DNA of 64,000 bases from Chitinophagaceae bacterium (GCA_947455215.1 CANGNA010000016.1:1-64000); one strand, 5' to 3'. Shown: positions 16,919 through 26,970, counted from the first letter of the stretch. A program made the numbers and translations. The notes: generated by a model from the letters alone, not told the origin.

Positions 16919-19819
16919 ATGGCAGAAAAGAAAAGCGCCGCTAAGGCAAAGAAGAAAGAGGTCATATCACCAATTACGGCACCCATACATGGGGTAGAAG
17001 GCATATCTGAGCCGGAAGTGGAGCACATAGAAGGCAGCAAAGACGAGGTTATAGATAAAAACAGCATTTACATAAAGGGAGCACGTATGCACAACCTTAA
17101 AAATGTAAGTGTAGCTATTCCGCGCAATAAGCTGGTAGTGGTTACGGGGGTGAGTGGTAGCGGTAAGTCATCGCTCACTATGGATACGCTGTTTGCAGAA
17201 GGTCAGCGCCGTTATGCAGAAAGCCTTAGTGCCTATGCCCGCCAGTTCCTCATGCGCATGGACAAGCCAGATGTGGATTACATTCACGGCATTTGCCCGG
17301 CCATAGCCATAGAGCAAAAAGTAACCACCCGTACACCACGCAGTACTGTGGGTAGCATGACGGAGATATATGATTATCTGCGCCTGTTGTTTGCCCGTGT
17401 GGGCAAAACATACTCCCCGGTAAGTGGTAAAGAGGTAAAGAAAGATACGGTAAGCGATGTGGTGGATTTTGTGCAAAGTCTGCCCAAGGGCGCTAAGGTG
17501 CAATTTATAGTGCCATTGGTTACCCGCTACCAGCGTAGTGTAGAGGAAGAGCTGAACATACTGATGCAAAAGGGCTTCAGCCGCATTTACGTGCCTGTGC
17601 TCGACGAAAAGCCTATCCGAATAGAAGATGTGCTGGAAGGTAAGGTAAGTATCGGCAATGCAAAGGGCAACCTGCTGATAGATCGCATAGTGGTCAAAGA
17701 ACAGTTTGATGAAGATGATCTGCATCGCCTGGCTGACAGTATACAAACGGCCTTTTACGAAAGTGAAGGTGAGTGTCTGGTGGAGGTAGACGGCAAGGAC
17801 ATTCATACATTCAACAATAGGTTCGAGGCCGATGGGATGCTCTTCGATGAGCCAACGCCTAATATGTTCTCGTTCAACAATCCATATGGTGCGTGCCCTA
17901 CCTGCGAGGGGTTTGGGCAGGTATTAGGTATAGATGAAGAATTGGTGATCCCCGATAAGCAGCTGAGCGTGTTTGAAAGCGCTGTAGCCCCGTGGCGTGG
18001 CGAGAAGATGGGCGAGTGGAAGGATGACTTCATCCGCCAGGCGGGTAAAATAGGTTTCCCTATTCATAAGGCTATTGCCGATCTGGATGACCAGGAATTG
18101 CAGCTGCTGTGGGAAGGTAATAACCGGGTGAATGGTATCCGCGATTTCTTTACTATGGTAGAGCAGAATCTGTACAAGGTGCAGTACAGGGTTATGCAGG
18201 CTCGCTATCGCGGTCGTACTGTGTGCCCTGCATGCCGTGGCAGCAGGCTGCGTAAAGAAGCGCTGTATGTAAAGGTGCATGGCGCTACCATTGCCGACCT
18301 GATGTTCAAGCCAAGCGATGAGCTGTACCAGTGGCTGACAGACCTTAAGCTTACACCTCACGAACAAGGTATTGCTAAGCGCATCATGTTAGAGATAACC
18401 CAGCGTATGAAAACGCTGCTGGACGTAGGTCTTGGTTATCTGAATCTGAACCGCTTGGCCAATACATTGTCAGGTGGTGAAAGCCAGCGCATACAGCTCA
18501 CCAAGTTCTTGGGCAGTAATCTTACCGATTCTCTTTATATACTGGATGAGCCGAGCATCGGCCTGCATAACCGCGATACTGCACGACTGATCAACGTATT
18601 GAAGAACCTGCGCGACTTGGGTAATACTGTAGTAGTGGTAGAGCATGATGATATGATGATGCGCGAAGCAGATCACATCATAGACATGGGGCCGCTAGCC
18701 AGCCACCTGGGTGGCGAAGTAGTAGCAACAGGGCATTATACAGAATTGATAGAAAACGAGGCCAGTCTTACCGGTAAATACCTGGGGGGCATATTACAGA
18801 TAACTCCGCCTAAAATAAAGCGCAAGCCCAAAGGCCATATCACCATTGAGGGCTGCCGGCAGAATAACCTGAAGGACGTAAGTGTCGACTTCCCCCTGAA
18901 TGTGATGTGCGTGGTAACGGGTGTAAGCGGTAGTGGTAAAACAACGCTTGTAAAGCAAACCTTATACCCCGCACTGATGAAGCACTACGGTGAGGGCGGA
19001 GATCGCCCCGGCAGCTTCCGCAAACTGGGTGGCGACCTGGACAGCATCAGCCATGTTGAAATGGTGGATCAGAACCCTATAGGTAAGTCGAGCCGCAGTA
19101 ACCCGGTAACTTATGTCAAGGCCTGGGACGAGGTACGTAAGCTGTTCACCAAACAGCCACTGTCTAAGATGCGTGGCTTCGCCGAAAAGCACTTCTCTTT
19201 CAATACCGATGGCGGTCGTTGTGATACCTGCAAGGGCGAGGGTGAAGTGATCGTAGAGATGCAGTTCCTGGCCGATGTACACCTGTTGTGCGAGCAATGC
19301 AAAGGCAAGCGTTTTAAAGACGAAGTACTGGAAGTAACGTACAGGGGCAAGAACGTATACCAGGTGCTGGAAATGAGTGTGGATGAATCGATAGCATTTT
19401 TTGCCGAGGATAAGAAGATAGCAGCCGCGTTGCAGCCTCTGAGCGATGTAGGCCTGGGCTATGTAAAACTGGGACAAAGCAGCGACACACTGAGTGGTGG
19501 CGAGGCCCAACGTGTAAAACTGGCATCGTTCCTGGGTAAGGGTAAGATGGCAGGCAAAGTGTTGTTCATCTTCGATGAGCCTACAACTGGCTTGCACATG
19601 CACGATATCAAAAAACTGCTTGGCTCCTTCGATGCATTGATAGAACAAGGACATTCCATTATTGTGATAGAGCACAACACAGACGTTATCCGCAGTGCCG
19701 ATTGGGTCATAGACCTTGGCCCTGAAGGTGGTAAAGGCGGCGGCTACCTACTGTACGAGGGTGCCCCCGAAGGATTGAAAAAGGTAAAAGAAAGCTATAC
19801 AGGGCAATACATGGATTAA
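16919..19819 (+). CDS. uvrA: UvrA-family excinuclease ABC subunit A
   Basis: A 966-aa UvrA with two ABC ATPase modules, the damage-recognition subunit of nucleotide excision repair. First Walker [16 protein letters not shown] (about residue 75); first signature [11 protein letters not shown] and Walker [13 protein letters not shown]; second Walker [15 protein letters not shown]; second signature [11 protein letters not shown] and Walker [12 protein letters not shown]. The C-terminal zinc finger is complete ([10 protein letters not shown] ... CEQCKG). In the first zinc module only CPTC remains: the usual preceding CPxC pair is replaced by RFEADGM. That pattern and overall similarity fit the second UvrA type I remember from Bacteroidota rather than the E. 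coli-like UvrA. A lysine-rich ~45-aa N-terminal extension precedes the conserved core. Confidence 0.93.
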   Translation: MAEKKSAAKAKKKEVISPITAPIHGVEGISEPEVEHIEGSKDEVIDKNSIYIKGARMHNLKNVSVAIPRNKLVVVTGVSGSGKSSLTMDTLFAEGQRRYAESLSAYARQFLMRMDKPDVDYIHGICPAIAIEQKVTTRTPRSTVGSMTEIYDYLRLLFARVGKTYSPVSGKEVKKDTVSDVVDFVQSLPKGAKVQFIVPLVTRYQRSVEEELNILMQKGFSRIYVPVLDEKPIRIEDVLEGKVSIGNAKGNLLIDRIVVKEQFDEDDLHRLADSIQTAFYESEGECLVEVDGKDIHTFNNRFEADGMLFDEPTPNMFSFNNPYGACPTCEGFGQVLGIDEELVIPDKQLSVFESAVAPWRGEKMGEWKDDFIRQAGKIGFPIHKAIADLDDQELQLLWEGNNRVNGIRDFFTMVEQNLYKVQYRVMQARYRGRTVCPACRGSRLRKEALYVKVHGATIADLMFKPSDELYQWLTDLKLTPHEQGIAKRIMLEITQRMKTLLDVGLGYLNLNRLANTLSGGESQRIQLTKFLGSNLTDSLYILDEPSIGLHNRDTARLINVLKNLRDLGNTVVVVEHDDMMMREADHIIDMGPLASHLGGEVVATGHYTELIENEASLTGKYLGGILQITPPKIKRKPKGHITIEGCRQNNLKDVSVDFPLNVMCVVTGVSGSGKTTLVKQTLYPALMKHYGEGGDRPGSFRKLGGDLDSISHVEMVDQNPIGKSSRSNPVTYVKAWDEVRKLFTKQPLSKMRGFAEKHFSFNTDGGRCDTCKGEGEVIVEMQFLADVHLLCEQCKGKRFKDEVLEVTYRGKNVYQVLEMSVDESIAFFAEDKKIAAALQPLSDVGLGYVKLGQSSDTLSGGEAQRVKLASFLGKGKMAGKVLFIFDEPTTGLHMHDIKKLLGSFDALIEQGHSIIVIEHNTDVIRSADWVIDLGPEGGKGGGYLLYEGAPEGLKKVKESYTGQYMD

Positions 19820-19853
19820 GGTATAAGAAAATGGTCATTGAAAGCCTGCTTCC

Positions 19854-19893
19854 GAGTGTCACCCTGAGCCTGTCGAAGGGCGACACGGACACG
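19854..19893. repeat. 40-bp dispersed repeat, perfect inverted copy at 54631-54670
   Basis: The 40 bases beginning GAGTGTCACCCTGAGCCTGT are the exact reverse complement of 54631-54670. GTGTC-a-CCCT can pair with AGGG-c-GACAC around the TGAGCCTGTCGA loop, so the unit forms a hairpin. It lies in the 116-bp gap after uvrA, upstream of the small secreted protein. Confidence 0.8.
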
Positions 19894-19935
19894 GGCAAAA
19901 GTATAACAGTATATATAAAGCAGGAACTACAGCCT

Positions 19936-20349
19936 ATGAAAGCACTACTAACAACCATAGCATTAACACTTGCCGCAACAACCTATGCGCAGCAAAACAT
20001 CACCAGCGTGCCCCACGTAAAGCTGGGTGTTATACAGGGCAATCATTACGAAGACGGCCGTGTAGTACGCCCTCAGATATCCGCAGCCGAGATATTGGCC
20101 AACCCCGCCATAGTAGTCGATTCACCGGGTTGGAAAGTAATGGAATACAAATGCTCTATGCTATCAGAGGATAAGCAATATTGGGGGCCATTTGTAATAG
20201 CCGGGCCTAAGCTCGATCCGCGCATCATAGACCATGTAAAAAGCTCCGAATTCAAGAAAGGCCGCATGTTCTTAGAGAATATACGATTACAGAACGGTGC
20301 AGGACATAAGGTGGTGACCAATAATATTATTATTGATTACAGTAATTGA
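19936..20349 (+). CDS. Secreted protein, possible GldM-C-like fold
   Basis: A 137-aa secreted protein from ATG 19936 (signal peptide MKALLTTIALTLAATTYAQQ). The ORF is open 35 codons further upstream, but that stretch translates the dispersed repeat at 19854-19893, so the later start is preferred. The C-terminal half (WKVMEYKCSML ... SSEFKKGRMFLENIRLQNGAG ... NNIIIDYS) has the strand pattern of the C-terminal beta domain of the gliding/secretion protein GldM ('..G..V.FE.I....P.G..R.L..I'). The similarity is weak and from memory. It could equally be an unrelated beta sandwich. Confidence 0.55.
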   Translation: MKALLTTIALTLAATTYAQQNITSVPHVKLGVIQGNHYEDGRVVRPQISAAEILANPAIVVDSPGWKVMEYKCSMLSEDKQYWGPFVIAGPKLDPRIIDHVKSSEFKKGRMFLENIRLQNGAGHKVVTNNIIIDYSN

Positions 20350-20418
20350 GGGATAATGATGTAACGTTTTAACCCTTTACCCTTTTAACTTCTTAATCAA
20401 TTAACCTATTTTTACCGC

Positions 20419-21294
20419 ATGAAAGTATTCATCTCCGGCGCATCAGGATTGGTAGGCGGCAACTGCCTGAAACATTTCACAGAACAGGGTTGGGAAGCAG
20501 TAGGCTCCTACTTTTCTTATCCTGTAGATGGTACTGTTTATTACGATACCCTGAACCCGGACGACCCGAAGAACTTCAATGTGGTAGCCTTCCAGCCCGA
20601 TGTGATCGTGCATTGTGGTGCATTAACGCACGTAGATTATTGCGAGGCCAATGTGCAGGAAAGCTACGATAAAACCGTACAGAGCACACTTAACCTCATC
20701 GCCCTGGCTAAGAAATGCAATGCCCGCATGGTGTACATTTCTACCGATTATGTATTCGATGGCCATAACGGCCCGTATCGCGAAGATGCCCCTGTTAACC
20801 CATTAAGTGTTTATGCCCGTCATAAGCTGGAAGGCGAGCAGAAAGTACTGAGCGAAATAACCGGCGCATTGGTGCTGCGTGTTACCAACGTATATGGCAA
20901 TGAAGTGCGCGGAAAGAATTTTATCGCACGTATCATAGACCAGGCAAAGAATGGCCAGAAGCTCACATTAAAACTCCCTTACGATCAGTACGCATCTCCT
21001 GCTAATGCATGGGATATAGCCCGTGCCATGTTCGTATTGCTGCGCGATAAAAAGGAAGGTCTCTATCACATTGGCGGCACTGATTACCTCAATAGGGTAG
21101 AATTGGCATTGCGTGTGTTGAGCTACTTCCCGAATGCAGAATACGATCTCATTCCGATGAGCACTGCACAACTGGCTCAGCCTGCTGCACGTCCTTTACT
21201 GGCCGGTTTCGTAAAGGCCAAGTTCAGCAATGAATATCCTGAATTCCTTTTCGGTAACGTGGATAGCTACATGCGCGAAGTGTTGGGCAAGTGA
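20419..21294 (+). CDS. RmlD-like SDR-family sugar nucleotide reductase
   Basis: A 291-aa extended SDR protein with a GASGLVGG dinucleotide-binding motif at residues 7-14, VIVHCGALTHVDYCE, the strand MVYISTDYVFDG and the catalytic Tyr-Lys pair in YARHKLEGEQ. The order and spacing match dTDP-4-dehydrorhamnose reductase (RmlD). In that family the enzyme reduces the 4-keto sugar with NAD(P)H in dTDP-L-rhamnose synthesis. No rmlA, rmlB or rmlC gene adjoins, so the substrate may differ. Its 3' end faces the GT9 gene, with two REP-like hairpins between. Confidence 0.8.
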   Translation: MKVFISGASGLVGGNCLKHFTEQGWEAVGSYFSYPVDGTVYYDTLNPDDPKNFNVVAFQPDVIVHCGALTHVDYCEANVQESYDKTVQSTLNLIALAKKCNARMVYISTDYVFDGHNGPYREDAPVNPLSVYARHKLEGEQKVLSEITGALVLRVTNVYGNEVRGKNFIARIIDQAKNGQKLTLKLPYDQYASPANAWDIARAMFVLLRDKKEGLYHIGGTDYLNRVELALRVLSYFPNAEYDLIPMSTAQLAQPAARPLLAGFVKAKFSNEYPEFLFGNVDSYMREVLGK

Positions 21295-21321
21295 TAAGTT
21301 TCATAAGATAAGCAACCTCGT

Positions 21322-21367
21322 CGAAGCGTCTCGCTTCGTCCTTGCTCGGTGCAAGCGTCCCGCTTGC
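21322..21367. repeat. Pair of perfect palindromes between convergent genes (REP/BIME-like)
   Basis: CGAAGCG-tct-CGCTTCG (21322-21338) and GCAAGCG-tcc-CGCTTGC (21351-21367) are two perfect 7-bp stems with 3-nt loops, 12 bp apart. They sit between the converging SDR and GT9 genes, the usual site of REP/BIME elements. The shared GCGTCYCGC core suggests one family. There is no long T-run, so they are poor canonical terminators. Confidence 0.7.
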
Positions 21368-21384
21368 GATAAACAGTGTTATGC

Positions 21385-22416
21385 CTATTGCGCTTTCTGG
21401 CGCGCTATTTCCTGCTGCCACAGCTTTACCACCTGCTCGCTCATGTAATTCATGTCCAGGTCGTTCATACATTTAAAATGCCCCTTCGGACATTTATTGT
21501 AGCCTATTTTGCTGCACGGATGGCAGCGCAGATTTTTATTTTCAATGATCACACTTTGTGGTGCCACGCGCTCTTTCAGGTTATTAAAACCATAATAAGG
21601 GAACATACCCATCTCAGGCGATGTATTGCCCCACAGCGATACTATTGGTTTTTGGTAGGCAGCCGCTATGTGCATCAGGCCGGTGTCGTTGCTCACGATC
21701 ACCATAGCGTGCTTCACCAGCTCAGCCGATTCATTCAGGTTGAATTTGCCGCACGAGTTATAGATCTTTACCGGGTCTTGCTCAGCAATCTGGTTGCCTT
21801 CTTCCCTGTCTTCGGGGCCGCCCAGTAGTACTATAGGGTAGGGTACTATATCGCAGAACTTCTTCCACTGGGCCACTGGCAGTTTCTTGGTGTTGTAAGA
21901 GCCACCTATCACGCAACCTATAAAGCCACTCCAATGGCTCATCGGTATATCGTTGTTGCCAAGTTTGGCATTGTCGGGGGTAAAGTGGTCCAGCCCCTTA
22001 CCATCATTGTGTACTTTTATTTCACTTGCCGGCTCAAAATAGCGTTCCACAATGCTCTTATCGGGCATCAGGTCTACCTTCAGGTTGGTCAGCAACCACT
22101 TCTTTATGTTCAGTTTAGGGAACGATCCCGATGGCCTGTCCAGTGCTTTTTTCACCCGTGCTGTGCGCAGGTTATTGTGCAGGTCTATTACAAAGTCAAA
22201 GTCCTCTCTTTTCAGTTCTTCTACTACCGGTGCCAGGTCGTCTTGCAGCACGTGTATTTTGTCTATAAACGGGTTGGCGCTCAAAAGCGACAGGAACGAC
22301 ATCTTGGTCAGATAGTGCACCTCCACCTCCGGGCGCTGTTGCTTGATGCAACGCACTACTGGCGTCGTCAACACGATATCTCCAATAGAAGAAAAGCGGA
22401 TAATAAGGATCTTCAT
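21385..22416 (-). CDS. Family 9 (heptosyltransferase-like) glycosyltransferase
   Basis: A 343-aa GT-B enzyme of family 9, in the ADP-heptose:LPS heptosyltransferase group. Landmarks: MKILIIRFSSIGDIVLTTPV at the N-terminus, FDFVIDLHNNLRT, GFIGCVIGGSYNTKKLPVAQ, IVLLGGPEDREEG and the nucleotide-binding VSNDTGLMHIAAAYQKPIV. It should act at the cytoplasmic face on lipid A-core. A cysteine-rich C-terminal segment (CHPCSKIGYNKCPKGHFKCM) is typical of Bacteroidota members. It is the last gene of a minus-strand run 24727-26805 / 23341-24705 / 22438-23295 / 21385-22416 with gaps of 21, 45 and 21 bp. Confidence 0.9.
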   Translation of the reverse strand: MKILIIRFSSIGDIVLTTPVVRCIKQQRPEVEVHYLTKMSFLSLLSANPFIDKIHVLQDDLAPVVEELKREDFDFVIDLHNNLRTARVKKALDRPSGSFPKLNIKKWLLTNLKVDLMPDKSIVERYFEPASEIKVHNDGKGLDHFTPDNAKLGNNDIPMSHWSGFIGCVIGGSYNTKKLPVAQWKKFCDIVPYPIVLLGGPEDREEGNQIAEQDPVKIYNSCGKFNLNESAELVKHAMVIVSNDTGLMHIAAAYQKPIVSLWGNTSPEMGMFPYYGFNNLKERVAPQSVIIENKNLRCHPCSKIGYNKCPKGHFKCMNDLDMNYMSEQVVKLWQQEIARQKAQ

Positions 22417-22437
22417 TAACGGGTATCTCCCTTTTGT

Positions 22438-23295
22438 TTAGTTTGGAGAATAGGTCAGCTCCACCCATGCCCTGGAATCGGTTACGCCGAGCGCTTCCTT
22501 GGCAGCATTGCTGATGCCAATAACACAGTTGGCAAACTCCTTGGTGTCTGGTATGGTAGACAATACTTTTACGTATATGGTCTTGCCCGATCCCGGGTTG
22601 GTTACCTTGATAACAGCGCCACGTGGTGTAGTATTATGGAAAGCATAGAACACCTTATTACTGCCTTGTTTCTCGAAGAAGGCAGCGGTACCTTTTTCTG
22701 ATATAGTGCTCTCTCCGTTCCTGGTTTGCACATTATACAGGCTATCCAGTTCGCCATATGCGTGTCTCGATGTATCTGCAACACGCCTGCCCGAGGTCGA
22801 CGGATAGGCCAGGCCTTCACTCAGGTTCACGCTGTCCCTGGGTACTACTTTCAGCCAGCCTATGAATACCACATCGCCTTCTTTCAGGTTGTTGCCTTTC
22901 AGGCTATTCCATAGAACAATGTCCTGTTTCTTTACTCCGGCAAACATAGCTATCAAGGCCAGATTATCCCTTTCTCCTAGCCTGAAGTAAACGGCCTCCT
23001 GGTGACTGATCCCGGCAGCTTCGCGCGAAGCTGTATAGTTATCTGAGCCCAGCGGCACATACAGTGTGGTGCCTGCGGGTAGTTTCTTACGTCCGTCTAC
23101 CTGGCTCGCGCTTTCTATCTTCTCTTGCGTAGTATGAAACCTGTTGGCTATCATGGGCACGGTCTCACCCTTCTTTAGCTTATACATCATGGCAAAGCCA
23201 GATCCTTTGCGCATAGCCATCAGGCTATCCTGTCCCTGGGCCATTGCCTGCAGGCCGGTAATGCATAAAACCGTAAGTAATAGATATTTCAGCAT
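22438..23295 (-). CDS. Secreted LysM protein with RlpA-like C-terminal domain
   Basis: A 285-aa exported protein. After the signal peptide (MLKYLLLTVLCITGLQAMAQ) come two LysM-like modules: YKLKKGETVPMIANRFHTTQ (about residues 38-80) and YFRLGERDNLALIAMFAGVK (about 101-146). The C-terminal ~95 residues (YAFHNTTPRGAVIKVTNPGS ... SNAAKEALGVTDSRAWVELT) have the order of a double-psi beta-barrel like RlpA, though the catalytic-type residues are not all evident. LysM modules bind peptidoglycan, so a wall-associated role is likely. It is encoded between rsmF-like and GT9 genes in the same operon. Confidence 0.8.
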   Translation of the reverse strand: MLKYLLLTVLCITGLQAMAQGQDSLMAMRKGSGFAMMYKLKKGETVPMIANRFHTTQEKIESASQVDGRKKLPAGTTLYVPLGSDNYTASREAAGISHQEAVYFRLGERDNLALIAMFAGVKKQDIVLWNSLKGNNLKEGDVVFIGWLKVVPRDSVNLSEGLAYPSTSGRRVADTSRHAYGELDSLYNVQTRNGESTISEKGTAAFFEKQGSNKVFYAFHNTTPRGAVIKVTNPGSGKTIYVKVLSTIPDTKEFANCVIGISNAAKEALGVTDSRAWVELTYSPN

Positions 23296-23340
23296 ATGAA
23301 ATGCAAATTTACATGTTAAACTACAAAAACGATGCCTGAT

Positions 23341-24705
23341 TTACAGTTCGTCAGCATTGTTGATGTCCATTCTTATACGCCAGTGCTTGGGCAGGTGGTT
23401 GTTTGCCCTGTTTTGCAGCACTTTCATCCAGCCCAGCCCCAGGTTATTATATTTGATGATGTTCCAGCCCCGCGGCAGGTTTGTCGTATCAATATCCTCC
23501 CGTTTCAGAAATTTCAGTGCATCTTCTTTGCTCACCTCTGCCGATGGCAGGCTGCTCGCGGCGTCAATGCTCAGGGCTACGTCGTGGGCAGGTATCCACT
23601 CTTTTGCCGTAGGCTGGCCCAGCTCGGTGCCGGCCTTTCGGAAGTATAGTGCCTGGCTCAACAGCAACCAGTCGGGTTCGTGCAGGCTGTTGATGGCATG
23701 ATACTGGTCCTTCGTGGTCATGATCAGTTGCGTCTCGGTTGTGGCCAGCAGGTGGGCTGCCTGGTCTTTCATCTTGCCCAGGTTTTGTATCCTGCCCTTG
23801 GCAGATTTTAGTGTGGTACTGGCATCCTTTTTTCGTATAGCAGCTATAAAAAAGCCTTCCCCCGTCACTTTATCGGGGAAGAACCTATATCCATACATGC
23901 CACTTGCCGATATTGTCTCTACTATGCCCCAGCTGTTGTCCAGCGGTATGCGCACACTATCGGCTTCGTATGTGGCCACTATATGGTCCAGTATATCTTC
24001 GTCTTCTGCCGGAGAGAACGAACACGTGGCATATATCATTACGCCGTCCTGCTTCAGGGCCGGCCATATGTCTGCAATAATGCGTTGCTGTCGGCCACTG
24101 CATAGCTGCACATTGCCCTCGCTCCATTCCTTTAGGGCATCAGGGTCTTTACGGAACAGCCCCGATCCGCTGCAAGGCGCATCTATAACTACCGCGTCAA
24201 AGTAGCCGGTCAACTTAGAAAAGTCACGAGGGTCATTGCTGGTTACCCAGTTATTCATGTACCCCCAGCGTGTAGCATTCTCATGCAGTATCGATGCCCG
24301 GCTCCTGATCACCTCGTTCGATATCAGCAGGCTGTCTTTAGGTAAGATCGATGCCAGCAATGTTGTCTTGCCTCCCGGTGCTGCGCAAAGGTCCAGCACC
24401 TTAATCGGGTGGTCTGTTAGCAGAGCAGTTTTGCATACCTGCTCCAAGAACATAGACGAAGCCTCCTGTACGTAATAGGCACCGGCATGAAACGCCGGGT
24501 CCAGCGTAAAGATCGGCCGCTCAGGCAGGTACAGCCCGCCGGTACACCAAGGTATTGCTGCTCCGGTCAGAGTGCAGGCACTTCCCTTTATCGGGTGCTT
24601 ACGTATCGATGTTGGTGCTGCCGTGTCATGTGCCGCTACAAACGCCGCTTCGTCAAATCCCGTTACACCTTTTATCTCGCTTATTAGCGCTTGTGGTAAT
24701 TGCAA
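23341..24705 (-). CDS. RsmF-like 16S rRNA m5C methyltransferase (NOL1/NOP2/Sun family)
   Basis: A 454-aa RNA cytosine-C5 methyltransferase. Motif I is VLDLCAAPGGKTTLLASIL, motif IV is VIDAPCSGSGLFRKDP and motif VI, with the nucleophilic cysteine, is YATCSFSPAEDEDIL. C-terminal to the catalytic core is the RsmF-type extension (about residues 290-454), including a PUA-like part around SKEDALKFLKREDIDT and GWNIIKYNNLGLGWMKVL. The architecture fits RsmF (YebU), which methylates C1407 of 16S rRNA in E. coli. The exact target here is inferred. Confidence 0.88.
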   Translation of the reverse strand: MQLPQALISEIKGVTGFDEAAFVAAHDTAAPTSIRKHPIKGSACTLTGAAIPWCTGGLYLPERPIFTLDPAFHAGAYYVQEASSMFLEQVCKTALLTDHPIKVLDLCAAPGGKTTLLASILPKDSLLISNEVIRSRASILHENATRWGYMNNWVTSNDPRDFSKLTGYFDAVVIDAPCSGSGLFRKDPDALKEWSEGNVQLCSGRQQRIIADIWPALKQDGVMIYATCSFSPAEDEDILDHIVATYEADSVRIPLDNSWGIVETISASGMYGYRFFPDKVTGEGFFIAAIRKKDASTTLKSAKGRIQNLGKMKDQAAHLLATTETQLIMTTKDQYHAINSLHEPDWLLLSQALYFRKAGTELGQPTAKEWIPAHDVALSIDAASSLPSAEVSKEDALKFLKREDIDTTNLPRGWNIIKYNNLGLGWMKVLQNRANNHLPKHWRIRMDINNADEL

Positions 24706-24726
24706 TACAGTTATTGTTTTTCGTTT

Positions 24727-26805
24727 CTATTGGCCCGACATTCTCTTGGCAGCTATTACCTGCCGCATTATATCCGGTGCGGCCATTTCTTTAGGCATTA
24801 CCATCTGGGCTTTTTTAAGGCTTTCTATACTCAATTGCCATTGCTTTTTGTTGGCATATGCTATGCCCAGTGCACAGTACGCATTGTAATCTATCAATGG
24901 CGACAGGTGGTACTCCAGGGCCTTTGTAGCCAGTTTTACCGCGTCGTCATTCATATTCAGCGATCCTTTCGATACAGCCATATAAGCGTATAGGCCCACA
25001 TTGTCGTCTTTTGTTGTCCTGATGTATTCCTTGTACAATGAATCGGCAACAACATGTTGTGCATTACGTAGCGCCACGTTAGCTTTCCAGTCCAGGCGCA
25101 CGGTATCTTTCAGGATGGTCGTTACCGGTATATGGTCTATGTCTATAGCATGTATATGCGGCGGTGGAAAATAGTTCTCCAGGTATTCCGGCTTCAGGAA
25201 CAGCGAGTTGAACACGCCGTATGTCCAGAAGTTGGAATTGCGCATCGTATAGCCCGATTGTACTGTCTTTATTTTTACTTTCGGGTAATTGTGTTTCACA
25301 TAGTAGTCAATGAATACCGACGCATTGGAAGCGATAACCGTAGTGTCTTTCTTCTCTGCCAGCTTTTCATTTTCTATCAGCCAGTCTACGCCTTGTTTTA
25401 CCGATATTTCCCAATAGTCATTGTCGTAATTCAGGTAGGCAGTTTTAAAGTCGCCGGCCAGCTCATTAAAATAACAATATTCAAATGGATTGTTCCGCAT
25501 GCAAAATGCTACAGGCCTTACCATTGCTGCTATACAAACAGCACCCATAGCCAGTTGTACAGGCAGTTTGGATGATGCAGAGAATAGCCTGTCCAGCGCC
25601 ATTGCACCAAATACGCAAAGCCCCGGGAATACAAACAGGAAGTGTCGCCAGCTGGAATAAAGCGGCGTACCCGCATACACTGCATACACAACCGGAAAGA
25701 AGATAGAGAACAACAATAGTGCACCCAGTCGCGGGTTGCTACGTTTGATATTAGTGAAGAACAGCACAATACCTGCCACTATGCACGCCAGTACAAACAG
25801 CGGCACCGTTACCAGCATATACTTAGGTATGTAGTGTAGCGGCAAGTGCAGGGAGTCTATCGCGCTACCTTCAAAATTGATATTCACCTTCAGCGGGAAC
25901 TTGTTGGCTATACCCAGCGCATCCAGCATGGCCGATGGTTTCTTCAGCATGGTAGGCCAGGTAAGTATCACCAGTATCAGCCCTCCCGGTATCACCACCA
26001 ATAGCTTCAGGGCAATGTCTTTGGCATTTTTTAGCGATGCTGCCATCAGCTCTTTATTGCTCATCAGCCACACCAGCCCAAACAGGCCCAGGTAAAAATA
26101 AAGCAGCACCCCGCCTATCCTTATATTAGTGGTAAAGGCCGCTGCCAGCATTAGCCAGGCAGATGTCTTCCAGGTCGGTGTAGGCAGTTCTTCAAGAAAA
26201 CAAATGATGAAGTAAAGCGTGGTCACATATCCCGCATAAAAAGGTATGTCCCTGGTGTTGAACAGGAAGTGCCCCATAAAGGGTGGGGTAAGGTAGAGCA
26301 GCCATACGGCAAATATGCTCGTGCTCCAGCTTTTACTGAATTTTCTTGCTATAAGCCCGGTGAACAGTAAGCCAACAATAGCCATGATCTGGCTTATAGA
26401 GTGGCGCACGTTAAACTCATTAGGGCCTTTGTCGGTATGCAGTATCTTATTGGTGCCGGCTGCCAGCATTTCGTAGGCATTGCCGTAGTACTTTAGTAAC
26501 TTGTAGTAATCGGTATTTAGCGTGGTGTCTTTGCCCGCGCTCATATAGTAGGCAAGGTTGGCCTTGCCATAATTGTTCAGTTCTATTTCATCACTGTTGA
26601 AGCCTACATTAAAGCCGCATACCAGCGTTATCACCAGCATGGCTATCAGCGATCCGAAGAATATCTTCTTTAGCAGGTCTTCATCAAACAGCTTTTTTCC
26701 TTCCGGTGCAGGTACAGCAGTTGCCTGCGGTGTTGCCGGTGCTACATCGTTGGCGGTGGTTTTCTTTTCTGGCTGGGTTGGCCGGGTTTGAGCATTTTTC
26801 TTCAT
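24727..26805 (-). CDS. Polytopic GT39-like glycosyltransferase with C-terminal TPR
   Basis: A protein of about 692 aa from ATG 26805 (MKKNAQTRPTQPEKK); the ORF is open for 37 more codons upstream but those look non-coding. A charged, proline-rich N-terminus precedes about ten membrane helices (residues ~45-410) in the style of dolichyl/undecaprenyl-phosphate mannosyltransferases (GT39/ArnT/PMT), with an acidic pair in the first luminal loop (NVGFNSDEIELNNYGK). The C-terminal periplasmic region ends in about two TPR motifs (LNMNDDAVKLATKALEYH, LGIAYANKKQWQLSIESLKK). It probably transfers a sugar from a lipid-phosphate donor. First gene of the envelope operon. Confidence 0.78.
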   Translation of the reverse strand: MKKNAQTRPTQPEKKTTANDVAPATPQATAVPAPEGKKLFDEDLLKKIFFGSLIAMLVITLVCGFNVGFNSDEIELNNYGKANLAYYMSAGKDTTLNTDYYKLLKYYGNAYEMLAAGTNKILHTDKGPNEFNVRHSISQIMAIVGLLFTGLIARKFSKSWSTSIFAVWLLYLTPPFMGHFLFNTRDIPFYAGYVTTLYFIICFLEELPTPTWKTSAWLMLAAAFTTNIRIGGVLLYFYLGLFGLVWLMSNKELMAASLKNAKDIALKLLVVIPGGLILVILTWPTMLKKPSAMLDALGIANKFPLKVNINFEGSAIDSLHLPLHYIPKYMLVTVPLFVLACIVAGIVLFFTNIKRSNPRLGALLLFSIFFPVVYAVYAGTPLYSSWRHFLFVFPGLCVFGAMALDRLFSASSKLPVQLAMGAVCIAAMVRPVAFCMRNNPFEYCYFNELAGDFKTAYLNYDNDYWEISVKQGVDWLIENEKLAEKKDTTVIASNASVFIDYYVKHNYPKVKIKTVQSGYTMRNSNFWTYGVFNSLFLKPEYLENYFPPPHIHAIDIDHIPVTTILKDTVRLDWKANVALRNAQHVVADSLYKEYIRTTKDDNVGLYAYMAVSKGSLNMNDDAVKLATKALEYHLSPLIDYNAYCALGIAYANKKQWQLSIESLKKAQMVMPKEMAAPDIMRQVIAAKRMSGQ

Positions 26806-26918
26806 ATCAGAAAAAAACGAGAGGGTTAAAATATGGAGACAAGTATAATCATTTAATTCAGTAACTCCAATATTGTGGGGCAGGATCCGGGCTAAGTTGT
26901 TGCTCCTCAATATCATTT

Positions 26919-26947
26919 AAAAGCCTCCCCATATGCTGGGGAGGCTT
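26919..26947 (-). terminator. Terminator after the phosphohexomutase gene
   Basis: AAGCCTCCCCA (26921-26931) pairs perfectly with TGGGGAGGCTT (26937-26947) around a 5-nt loop. On the minus strand the stem runs into TTTTAAATG. It lies 24 bp beyond the stop at 26971 and separates that gene from the operon starting at 26805. Confidence 0.75.
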
Positions 26948-26970
26948 ACTATTAATTTCCGGTTATTTCG

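Noticed and set aside
18962-19675. 237-aa antisense ORF inside uvrA
   Set aside because: It lies wholly inside the second ABC module of uvrA. No motifs, and the composition is typical of reverse-strand shadows.
19831-19935. 35-codon N-terminal extension of the small secreted protein
   Set aside because: It translates the 40-bp dispersed repeat; the ATG at 19936 starts a proper signal peptide.
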